Positions 10,867-28,908 of a stretch of 64,000 bases of DNA are shown here, one piece after another; the stretch's first letter is position 1, and each line of letters begins with the position of its first letter. Origin of the DNA: Tubulanus polymorphus (taxonomy: Eukaryota; Nemertea; Palaeonemertea; Tubulaniformes; Tubulanidae); the NCBI RefSeq assembly GCF_964204645.1, contig NC_134025.1:7383001-7447000 (forward strand). The letters run 5' to 3'. The notes under the pieces were generated by a model. That model had not been told where the DNA came from. It ran no database searches and was given only the letters and a program-made list of their open reading frames with translations. Position numbers and translations under genes: made by a program.

Positions 10867-12600
10867 GCGCTGTGACGTGAACTTGGCGTATATCAGTGAG
10901 GATGTTACCAAACTACGCATAGATATGACATTTTCCATAAGATAATATACATAAGCAAGGTTGGATGATTATTATCTAGTTGTTTTTGTCTGGCTGAAAA
11001 CCAACTGCTTTCATTAGAAATCATAGTTAATAACATTTAAGGAATGGATATAATACTATTGGATGGTGATGGTGCTTTGTGCTCAGTACCGGCGAGGAAA
11101 TATTCAAATCGTCTAGTTTTTAGATTCAGCTCTTCCATTTAAACCGTGGTGCCTTTATCCGAGTGGCTATGATGCGAGCATTGTGTAGTTTATATTTATG
11201 TAATAATAACTTAAAGCCCCCAATTATATATTTCTTATTCCATAAACTTCTGAAAAAAAAATTCTGAATATGTTGGTCATAGATTGATGATTTGACCCCA
11301 CTTAGTGACCCATCTGGGCATTCACTACATTTTGCTCAACTGAACTTGTAAAATAAAAGAGACTAACTCGATTGTTCTGACCTGATGTTCTGAGAATAAC
11401 ATTCGAGTCCTCAGTCAACCTTTGACCCTATAAACGTACTTAGCAGAAATCCGTAGAACAAACTTTCTTTTAACCAGTTATGGGACATTCTTCCTAAATC
11501 TATAAGAGATTTTTGCATAGATTATATTTTTTATGTCTGTTACTATTGACAAAAATCTTCCAATTTCTGTTGTGTTATTGTAGTTTAATATACATATATA
11601 AAGAATCAATCATTGTGTGTTTATGAGAAAAGTCTATAAGTTAGTAATATCTATAGCTGGTATACGGATCTATGCTGTTATACATGTACTCTGTAAAATC
11701 AAGAGTAGTTCATTATATATGAATCATGTGTATAATTAGAAAACATTCGAAACTTAGTTTTTCATAGCAATATGCCTGTCAATTTTAAAGGGTGGTCACT
11801 CGCTTGTTATGTTGGTAATGAGAACATGTCTGGGGCATGACCTATGACTGACAACTTGGATACCATGTATTATTTGCTTTGCATTTAGCATATGGTCTAT
11901 TCGTTATTGAAAGGTCTAAATCTTTGCTCTGGTGCACCTATTATCAACTTCAATATGGTTTATTTTGTAGGCCTTTATGCTAAAATGAATGGAAAGGATT
12001 AAATTATTGCAATAAAAATGAAAATTTGTATAAACTAGATTCATGTTAGGACACATCTTTTGTTGATAGTCGAATATCTGTGATATATATTGACTTATTT
12101 CCTCAATTTGTATTCTGTTTGTCATGTGATATTCTAAAAAAACAGCTGATAAAATAGTTTATCAAAAATAACTCCAATGACTAGGGAGTGGTCACCTCTT
12201 TTTGTCCAGTTTGTGAAGATATATGCTAGCAAATGAAATGCTATTGCTGAGTATATTGCCACAGTTAACAGTCGAAAGACTTTGAAATATATATATTTTG
12301 AGAAATATAGAAAGCACATAGAATCTGTATATAAAATTTATTGGAAACTGGTGCATTTTGGCGACTAGTCCAGTTGTGTGGTACCATCATCCATTTGTAC
12401 TTAATTAAAACTATTATAAATCAGTTGCATGGAATTGAATTAAAAGTAGAAAAAGATCAAAGTAATAATAACGATAATGTTGAGCTAAATCAATATACAT
12501 TATATATTTATATATTCTGTAATTGTTCATGTGTAATATATTTCTGGAGATCTCTTATCTAAAAAGAAATAAATATATCTTTCTATGTGTATTTATGAAG
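10867..12600 (+). other. Long 3' UTR of the tetraspanin gene
   Basis: No gene is visible. AATAAA signals occur at 11352-11357 and 12568-12573, so both a short (about 500 base) and a long (about 1.7 kb) 3' UTR are possible. The sequence is AT-rich with scattered TATATA runs. The extent of the UTR is inferred. Confidence 0.45.
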
Positions 12601-12702
12601 TTTGTGTGTAATTATTATTGAAGCAGTAAGTCTATTTCAGATTTTGTTGGAATCTGCATGTTCTACTTAGGAGGTCTTGCTATATTATGGAAAAAGCGTA
12701 TA

Positions 12703-12961
12703 CAGTAGAACTCGCTTTATTTCTGATGACCAGGGACTGTCCAGATTTCTTGAATTAGTCTCACAGTCAAGTGTTGCATGATTTTTCAAAAATTTCTTCG
12801 ACTCAATCTTGGGTCATTTGACAAATATGTGAAGTAAAAATTATATGAGAATTCAGTCAGATGAAAACCTGTCACAATTCCTTTAAGTAAATCCGAATTA
12901 TGAATAATAGTTTACATGGTTCCAGGTGAAATGGACCAAACATTTCATCCAAATTCTACTG
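12703..12961. mobile_element. CAGTAGAA-ended miniature element (Tigger/pogo-like termini)
   Basis: A 259-base segment starts CAGTAGAACTCG and ends with the reverse complement CGAATTCTACTG-type sequence (CAAATTCTACTG), flanked on both sides by TA. TA duplications and CAGT termini are typical of pogo/Tigger-type Tc1-mariner MITEs. Inverted similarity fades after about 13 bases. There is no coding capacity. Related elements are at 45701, 62103 and possibly 16997. Confidence 0.5.
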
Positions 12962-15073
12962 TATTTTGGCGGTGGAGGCTTTGAAATTTACGAAAATATT
13001 TATAACCGTTGGTTAAGCGTGTCCTGAATTATTCGTGATACCTGGATCCAGGTTTGTCTTGTATACTGCATGTAGTAAGCCTTTCAAGATGCAGGAATCA
13101 TTTGATAGTGAGTTCTTTATGATGTGATACAGTTGCGCGGGCTGACCAGGGAGGTTGGAGTGAATCTGTCTGGACCTTTTCCATTCATTGAACATCCGTT
13201 GGTGAAATGGTTACATAATTACTGTTCAAGCAGTAATGCCATGTACATACAAGTTGTGTTCTCTCATTCAGATCTATATTGCCAGCTTTATTCACAATAT
13301 TTTTAAGGGAAAAATATATGGTATCTAGATAAATTCAAACCATAGCCTGCCTATATTTTAGGTCAATATGTATGTTCACTCGTGCGGTATTAGCTTTGTG
13401 TTTACGATTGATTACTGTCTGACATGTTTTCAACTATGTTCTTTCAAGAGTAAAAACTTATATTCTCTAAGAAAGTGGCGACTGTGATCTATTAGTACTT
13501 ATTGTAGTTCGAGATATTTATAGAAATTACAGGAACTGTTCTTGCGTAAATTGTTACGCTTTCCAAAAAATAACATTGGTCTCATAAGATCATACATAGC
13601 AAATAACAAGCTAAATACAAGTTAATTCGGTAATCAGTCTTTGAATGTGTTCTTTCTAACTTATAGAATCAGAAAATTAGATCTGCAAAGTTGTCAGATC
13701 CTCCCGTATTGCCTAGTAGTCACAATGTTCATTTAAATATCAGCATTGAATAAATAGCTCTGTTATGCTTCAGTGAACTAACTAATCCTTCAACCAAATT
13801 AAGGCAAAATAACCTGTGATAACCTGTGAAATAAATGACAACTTTAATGATCAATTATTCTGAATGATTACATGTACAATGTATGGTATTTTTGGTAGTT
13901 CAAGCAATGAACTGAATGTTATCTTCCTGGTTTAGACTAATAATCATGTGCTAAGCCAACAAAAATCGACATGACAAAGCGTAGAAAAAATCAGCATTTT
14001 TTTTTAAATGTGCCTTTCAAATTTAACCACATCGGACTTCTTCATGGCAAACAGCATTAAAAACATCTGTTACAGATTCTATTACTGAATACTAAACCTA
14101 CTCAGATGGTAGCCAATATAATATTGAATTAGTAGGGAATGGCTTGCTACACAATTACAGCCATTTACTCAAGTTAATTGTCATATGTTCCATAGCTAAT
14201 GAAGAAATGGGCTGGGTTAATCATGTCATATGCTTACATACATACATCAACCATTTTCATGTCCTATGTTAGGCAGAGTTAGGCAGAATTGAGAGGTCAT
14301 TTATCGACACAACTGCAAATTGTATGTTTTGTCAACTAATTAACAGCCTCTGACAAAGTACTATGTATGTTCTACAAATATAACTAGAAATTTATACTGG
14401 TTTACTCCAAATCTAGATGTATAGTGTTTTTATAAGCAGAAACTTCAAATCAGATCATCGGGTTTTAATGAAAAGCTCCATGATGAGTGTGTAAATATAG
14501 CACTTTGGAGTGAAGTGATCTTCAAATGTAGGTTTAAAACTGAGGACACTCAATATATATGTCTCTAGTACTAAATGTACTATCAAATACTTCATAAATG
14601 TACACGTACTATCAGGTTGAAGGTAACCATTGGTAAAATATATATTTAGAAATGACAATTATATGGCACATCGCTCCACTGAATGACAGCTGACACCACC
14701 TGATCCACCACCTACGCTCCATTAGTCAACTGGAACTTTCCACAAACAGCAACTAAAAAACCCACCAAACGCCAACTGATCTAACTAGAAATAAATAAAA
14801 CCGGTAATTGTTCGTACATTTAGTTTATTTCAGAACGAATGATTACAAATTGTTGTATTCTGCTACAAACGAATCATGATTTTGATATAAACAGTGGCAG
14901 CGATGGAGACAAATAAAAAATAACGACATAACAATCAACATTGTCTCGTAGGTTATATTTCTGAATCAATCATTATTAGGCTCTTAAAAATATTTGCAGT
15001 GTCTTTTAAATCTTGCAAATTATCATCATCACAATGATATCATGGACGGAATTTTTTGGACATTTGCATTTGT
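12962..15073. other. Spacer between convergent tetraspanin and ODAD2 genes
   Basis: No gene is recognised. The short open frames lack splice context. On the minus strand an AATAAA (plus-strand TTTATT at 14824-14829) lies about 245 bases beyond the ODAD2 stop codon and probably marks its 3' end, so about 14815-15073 would be ODAD2 3' UTR. Confidence 0.5.
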
Positions 15074-23122
<8,049 letters not shown>

Positions 23123-24013
23123 TGTGCTGAAAAAAATATGATCTATGTGAAAATGATAGTTTAGAAAATATATTTCGACCGTCTATCATTAGAAATCAAA
23201 CAGTCTGGCCTACTCGTTGTTGAGATTTTCTTGTCCCCAAATGCTTGTCATAGGCAATCAATACTTGATATTCATACATAGTAATTAAGTTAATTGAGAA
23301 AAAGATACAGATTATGACATACCTTCTGGTCTTGTGGTTATTTACTTATGTGTATTGTAGATTGTCAAAAACCAATTAGCAGACAGCTGGTAGTTGATAT
23401 AATAACCTAGGCAACGCTAATTGGTTCCGAAGCGCCCTCTAACTATTCAACTATTTTCATTATCAAAAATAATTCAGCATTATCAATCCCTATTTTATGA
23501 AATCTTACAAAAAACACATTTTTCGTTCTCATCAGAAATTATATTTTTTTAGAAAAATCTTATAACAAAAATTATGCGCTGAATGAAGGTCACAGAGTAG
23601 AAGGTCGTCTTGCATAGTTTCGCGGAGACTCAGTTTCCGCAAATCAAATAAATTAAAAGTCTCAAAAATTGTTTATCTTCTTGTTTGTAAGTAACATTCA
23701 GCCCTTTATACTAAAAACATGATTGTATAATTTTGTAGTTTGCGCTGAGTTTTCTATATGGAAGTCTAAATTTGGCCATATTTGCTTCGAAACATTAACT
23801 TTGTTGAGATCAAAATAGTCTCGGGGAAAACCGTCGGTGTTCGGTTCAGTTGTATAATAATGTTTTTAAATACAGTTGTATAATTTGTTAGTGTAAATTC
23901 ACGATTACTCATTTGTCACTGATCTATCACAAGGTTTGAGCTAGCCTAATTATGGAACTAATACTATTTAATGAATGAATTCGTTTGCAATATGTAATGT
24001 ATTTATTTGCAGG
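23123..24013. promoter_or_regulatory. Divergent promoter region between ODAD2 and the mini membrane-protein genes
   Basis: ODAD2 is transcribed leftward and the mini ORFs rightward, with about 890 bases between start codons. Part of this is probably a 5' UTR intron of the rightward transcript: a TTTGTAAGTAAC donor at about 23687 and a TTATTTGCAG acceptor at 24011-24012, one base before the ATG. No core promoter element is obvious. Confidence 0.4.
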
Positions 24014-24190
24014 ATGGAATCACAGGTAGGAGCTGTGAAACACTATTGGCGATTATTCAGACGAAAATTAGGATTTGCGTCAATCCTCTTCCCAACGTTT
24101 GTTGTTTGGGCAATCTACGCTGACTACACTCGAACGCAGAGGTTCAAAGCTTTGAAATCGCAAGAAAATATTGCTGAACCAAGCGTTTAA
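24014..24190 (+). CDS. 58-aa single-pass membrane protein, probably mitochondrial
   Basis: The ORF begins MESQVGAVKHYWRLFRRKLG, then has one hydrophobic segment (about 20-36, FASILFPTFVVWAIYA) followed by a basic/polar tail (DYTRTQRFKALKSQ). The ATG sits directly behind a strong acceptor (TTATTTGCAG|G), so a 5' UTR intron is likely and the upstream in-frame ATG at 23975 is probably intronic. Size and topology (basic, TM, basic RFKALK) recall small accessory subunits of respiratory complexes or ATP synthase such as the 6.8-kDa proteolipid, but the match is weak and I do not assign it. It lies only 187 bases upstream of NDUFB1, on the same strand, and a GTAAGC donor occurs about 10 bases after its stop codon. 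Confidence 0.6.
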   Translation: MESQVGAVKHYWRLFRRKLGFASILFPTFVVWAIYADYTRTQRFKALKSQENIAEPSV

Positions 24191-24377
24191 AACTTAAAGA
24201 CAGTAAGCGATCGTATAAAGCTGTTATTATTATTATTAGGAGTCATATATCTCTGGTTCTTCTGTCATTCCCTCTGCATTTATTTTCCCTAAAAAAATAA
24301 AGCAAGAGGGCTTTTTATAGCCAAGATAATCCTTTTCTTAATCCTGTTTTATACAAATCCTCTTCTCATAGGTCAAA

Positions 24378-24560
24378 ATGGTTCGTAGTGCGATGCTCAC
24401 AAACTGGAAGCAGAAATATCTGCCGATGTTGATCCCATTTGTGTTCGCTTATTTTGGACATTTGCACGAAAAGAGAAGCGATGAAAGCATGAGTCTGTTT
24501 CGAAATAAAAGTCAGTTATACGGCGGAAAAGTCCTACCACCTGGAGAGAAAGCTTGGTGA
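24378..24560 (+). CDS. NDUFB1: NADH dehydrogenase 1 beta subcomplex subunit 1 (MNLL)
   Basis: Single coding exon of 60 codons. The protein has a short N-terminus, a hydrophobic membrane segment (YLPMLIPFVFAYFGHL), then the family hallmark KRSDESMSLFRNKSQLYGG; human NDUFB1 has the matching K-SDER-AFRNKS-L block and is 58 aa. It is an accessory single-pass subunit of mitochondrial complex I in the inner membrane. The start lies six bases after a TTCTCATAG acceptor (GTCAAAATGG), so its message is spliced from an upstream donor, either the one just after the 58-aa ORF or one in the common 5' leader. Convergent with NEK2, whose terminal exon ends about 400 bases downstream. Confidence 0.88.
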   Translation: MVRSAMLTNWKQKYLPMLIPFVFAYFGHLHEKRSDESMSLFRNKSQLYGGKVLPPGEKAW

Positions 24561-24959
24561 ACTAGAATAGTAGAATGCTGGTCCGTAGCGTAAAGTAATT
24601 TCCGATGAAGCTGTGTGTTATGATTAGTTTTATTGTTTAAATATTCATGAAAAAAATACAATGTAAAACGTTTTGAAAACTAAACTTTAAATGTGTAGTT
24701 ATTAAATATTTCTCAACTCTTGGTTAGTTTTGATGTCGGTAGCTTGTTAAGGAGCTCATATTCAACACAAAATGATATTTCTTACAATAAATAATGTAAA
24801 AACATAAATCAGGGAATTCAAGTTTGGTCACCTCGAGAATCTTGTTGCATCTGTAGGAACTAACCAGTTTTAAGGAAGCAAGTCCATTTAGTTCATCCTG
24901 GAATTTTCTGGAGGGAGCAAGGAATTCACACATCAATACTTAATAATTGGCGCTATTTT

Positions 24960-27900
24960 TCACCTCATACCAAGTATCTGATGACTTTTCGTTGTCGCTT
25001 CTTTTTCTACACTCCTCAATTCTAAAGCTCGTGATTTAGCTCTCTGTAAACGGGCTTTCAATTCTGAGTGTTTATAGTTCGAGTATGCCTGCCGGCACAA
25101 TTTTCCGTTCTCGTCAAAGTGCACTTTCTTTTTCGGCGACATTTCATCTTTACGAGCTTTTGTCATACAAGACGGTGGTAATATTTCATAGAATGGGGAA
25201 CCTGAGAAATAAAAGACACAAATTACATGAGAAAGTGATTACAATTCAGTCTACTCGAATGCTCTGCAAGTCTCACAATGACTTCCGACACCTTTTCACG
25301 AAATCACTGATGGCACGCATTTATTTATGACTTTTGCGTTAGGATCATGGCTTTGGCTCTGAAGGGTTATGCTATTGGGTTCAAACCCCATATAAAATCA
25401 ACCTGTCATTGATGAACAGCATTGTGCTTTGAATTTAAAAATTAAACAATATGCCATTTATTTTAGTAAATGCTTTATTTATGAAAAGACAAAAAGTATA
25501 AATATAAGTTCAAATATTTAGGTAATACCACCATGATTACATGGTTCTGATTTGCAGGCAAAAATATGTAAAAATTTAAACTTCGTAGTTTGAGGTAGAC
25601 GGAGTTCATTGAAACATCACAATCAGGTTGATTCATAGTTCATAGACAACTGACTGTCCAATTTAGTTGAAGAATAAAACCCACAATTGAAGAATAATTG
25701 AGAGTTAAAGAGGCCAACTCAAATGCGATGACCCATTTTCAAAAATGAAATTTTTGAAAATGGCTCAGAATTTGAGTTGAAAGATCAAAATCCTCTTACA
25801 GTTCTTCTTTGAGGGTTTCATCTGTCAAGCGTAGAGGTATCTAATCGGGGATCACAAACACAACCTGCTGGGCTGTGTACTTAGCAACATAGAGTGCACA
25901 CCACTCACTCAGAGGAAAAATATAAGTAAAATTTTGGCGGTATCAAGTCGTAATCATTCGTGCAGTCCAATATAAAATGAAAATAATAGCTAAAGAAACT
26001 TTACAGTTTAGCGCAAAATGCATATTATATGCACTGGAGGAATGATCAGTGATATATTACACTTATATTCATCACAGTAACTGATGAGCAATTAGGACGG
26101 AGAATGAAGAGTATCAATTATTGATGTTTATATTGCCGAGTGGTGTTCGAGGAAGTGGAGTCACGGCTGCAAATTTTTTATCTCTTGCAGCCCCTGCTGG
26201 CGGTTGATATTCCTTCGGGTTCGATATTTTTCTCTGCATCAAAGGCGTACGAAAATTCGGCGAACCACTGTAAACATGTTTACCGGTGGCAGTTTTTCCA
26301 GTACCTGTTGAAGTTGGTTGTATCGTAGGCGATCGTTTTGGTTGAGTGTATTTAGAAGTGACATCCTTAGACAATATACGTTGTTCACGTCTAAAATTTA
26401 AAAATCAGTTTCAACTGTTAATTGCTTTCCAGACAAAAGTGACCATGTGATTCAATTGAAAAAAATAACAACAATACCAAGTTGTAAAACTAATAGACGA
26501 TTTTGACATTTCGACTCAATGTACCAGTAATGAGCCATTAAAGTGCATTTGAGTCAAAATCCTCTTATATTTTTTTTCCTATTCAGCTATTCAGGGGCTT
26601 TCAAAACTCTGATATCTGATACAGTAATGATTAGACTGTGTATCACTTTGGACCACCCATAGACAACTTACTTCTTAACTTTTTCTTCGAATGTCTTTTC
26701 TCTCAATTCCAATTGTTTCAGTCGAGCTGGAAATGAATTGACAATACATTGTATAATTGATATTTCGTTAAAATTGTAATTCAAAATTTGTATTGTGAAT
26801 ATCAAGCACTTACATTCGATATCCTGTTCTTTCGTAAGCAGTTGTCTTTCCTTGCGTTTTATATCCTCTTCTTTTCGAGCCAACCGATCCTCCCACTCTT
26901 TCAACTTAGTTGACTTTTCATCGACGCTGTCACCCGACCCAGACAATTTACTGTGTGGTTTTTCCGGTGAAGAGAGGAGCAGAACTTGAGGATGTTTTGC
27001 TAGAATCTCAATGGACGGACGACGGTCTTCCTGCCAGGGAAAGAATTTCAAATAAAGTAAGATACCTCACATTTACTAATGCATTCACTGATATCCATCG
27101 GTTTATTAAATACTCACTTCAACTTGAAGCATTCTCACAATAACTTCTTGAAGTTCATCTGGGTAAATGGCAGGAATTCGAGCAAATTTCCCTGCTCGAA
27201 TTTTGATAGCTAAATCTTTCTGATTATTGGCGGTAAATGGTGGGTGAAGCGCGCAAAGCTCGTAGATCAGACACCCCAGTGACCAAATATCTGATTTTTC
27301 ATTGTACTGTGAATAATTCATTTGTTCCTAAAACAAACAAATAAGTGCTGATTAGTAGATGCATTCTTAATTCAACATCAGTCATATCAAAGACGATATT
27401 CCTTACTGGAGACATGTAATAGGGAGTTCCGACAAACGTTTTGGCGAAACTTGTCTCATGGTGTAAAACTCGAGCGAGGCCAAAATCGCCTAATTTTACA
27501 TTTTTATTCGCGTCGAGGAATACATTTGCCGGTTTCAGATCTCTGTGTAGAACAGCTTGACCGCCAGTACGACGATGACAGATCTTTAACGCCGACACAA
27601 CCTGAGCAAAAATCTTCCACACAAATGCCGCCTCCAATCTTTGCCTATTAAAACAGAACATGAATTTCAGGGGTTGCTTTTACACTGCCTACATATCAAT
27701 TGCTGTACATAAACCACGGAACACATACTTCTCTTTTTTTGCTCTCTGAATCAGGCTGGAAAGATCCCCTCCTTGACAATATTCCATGATTATATACAAA
27801 GACGTGCGTACGCGATCGATAATGCGATCGTAGTAGCGCACAATGTTTTGATGCTTCAGCTCACGAAGCAAATTCACCTCAGAAACCAACAGCTGTTTTT

Positions 27901-28131
27901 CTGCCTCGGACATACAGCCATAGTCCAACTGCTTCCACACTAAGACCTTTGAGAGAAGGAACATTTGTCAGAAATGTATTTCATACAAAATTAGGCCTTT
28001 TTTGATAACGGTTACATTTTTAACCATCTTCCTACCTTTCCATCCTTTTTTCTTTTGATTTTTTTACACGTTCCATAAGACCCAGATCCAATTGAATACA
28101 GAACTTCATAATCATCTAACGTTGACGGCAT
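24960..28131 (-). CDS. NEK2: NEK2 mitotic Ser/Thr kinase (isoform with KVHF/MR-tail terminal exon)
   Basis: Exons: 28131-28036, 27946-27729, 27644-27407, 27327-27118, 27030-26814, 26726-26672, 26390-26305 (or to 26284), 25201-24960; 453 aa (or 460; human 445). The start MPSTLDDYEVLY matches human NEK2. Kinase landmarks: GSGSYG loop at 15-20, VAIK-type Lys37 (LVWK), HRDLKPAN with catalytic Asp140, DFG Asp158, TFVGTPYYMSP activation segment. A charged leucine-rich coiled coil follows (KQLELREKTFEEKVKK region). The last exon carries KKVHF, the PP1-docking motif, and ends KSHQILGMR, the MR tail that recruits the APC/C to NEK2A. NEK2 drives centrosome separation. The ATG follows a TTATTTAG acceptor, suggesting a 5' UTR intron. 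The penultimate donor is inferred from phase; see the alternative 3' end. Confidence 0.93.
25202..26113 (-). other. NEK2 last intron / alternative 3' UTR
   Basis: No separate gene is seen. The region is intron for the MR-tail isoform and 3' UTR for the read-through isoform. A plus-strand B-box-like GGGTTCAAACCCC occurs near 25378, which could be a SINE fragment. Confidence 0.5.
26114..26390 (-). CDS. NEK2: NEK2 alternative terminal exon (read-through isoform lacking KVHF and MR tail)
   Basis: If the internal donors at 26305 (ACAG|GTACTG) and 26284 (ACCG|GTAAAC) are not used, exon 7 continues in frame to a TGA at 26114-26116, giving a 436-aa protein that ends TPLGNININN. Both donors are in phase 1, matching the two-base start of the downstream exon at 25201, so splicing and read-through are both coherent. 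A minus-strand AATAAA (plus-strand TTTATT near 25474) about 640 bases downstream could polyadenylate this form. Human NEK2B is likewise a variant lacking the NEK2A tail. Confidence 0.65.
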
Positions 28132-28908
28132 CTAAATAAGAAACAAAGAAAACTTTTTATAACTTTTGGGGTTAAAACTTATATAGGCCTATGCACCAGG
28201 CCTGGGCCAAGAGAAATAAATAACAATTAACATAACATGAAAAAACCCTTCCTGCCTAACCGTGAACCCCCTGTCCCTGGCCTAGTAACATCTTACTGTT
28301 TATACCCTACCAACCACAAAGAAAAGACTGTTTTTGAAATCATTCGTATTGGTGAAAGAGCGTTTAGATTGCCGGATAATCACAATGGCAAAATATCCAC
28401 TTTATACTTTCGTATTGGCTTCGAAATTAAATTTGAATTTGATTGGAATTTTTTGTGACTGTGATGGATGATGATTACGACATTATGGCATTCATTCAAA
28501 TGACTTTTAGACAGGTGTACCTTTTGAATTAAACAAATGCAACGTAACTTTCATTCATCGAAATGTTCCTTTTCAGCAGCAGCCGAGGATTTATTGCTTG
28601 AAGTGTACCAAACGCGTTGTGTTTCGTGTTTGACAACAAATTCAAAGTAGCCGCCGCACCTTTGTATCGTAAGATTTGATTGGCTAACGGCGTCTGCAAT
28701 CCAATCAGTAAGGACGACTTTCATTGGTTAGCCCAATGAATCTGATATTTTGACGATCATGTGATAATTCAAAATGGCTGCGCCCATGAAACACTGAAAA
28801 AATAAAAGAATGTATGGAATATGGCCCTATTACATACTTAATTCAGTAATTTATGACATTTTCTTTCTACGCGAGTAAAATCAGTAAACTCAACAACGAA
28901 GTGAAAGT
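28132..28908. promoter_or_regulatory. Divergent NEK2 / ZFYVE26 promoter region with clustered CCAAT boxes
   Basis: The start codons of NEK2 (leftward) and ZFYVE26 (rightward) are 777 bases apart. Between about 28674 and 28740 there are four CCAAT/ATTGG boxes in both orientations (GATTGGC, CCAATCAG, ATTGGTTA, CCCAATG). NF-Y-bound CCAAT clusters are typical of cell-cycle and bidirectional promoters. TTCAAA, the reverse complement of the CHR hexamer TTTGAA, occurs at about 28643 and 28769. The open frame at 28237-28458 has no support. Confidence 0.55.

Noticed and set aside
23975-24013. Upstream ATG for the 58-aa membrane protein
   Set aside because: The interval includes a TTATTTGCAG acceptor directly before the inner ATG, so the upstream codons are most likely intronic.
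28237-28458. 73-codon frame between NEK2 and ZFYVE26
   Set aside because: No splice signals, no recognisable motif, and it lies in the shared promoter/5' leader region.
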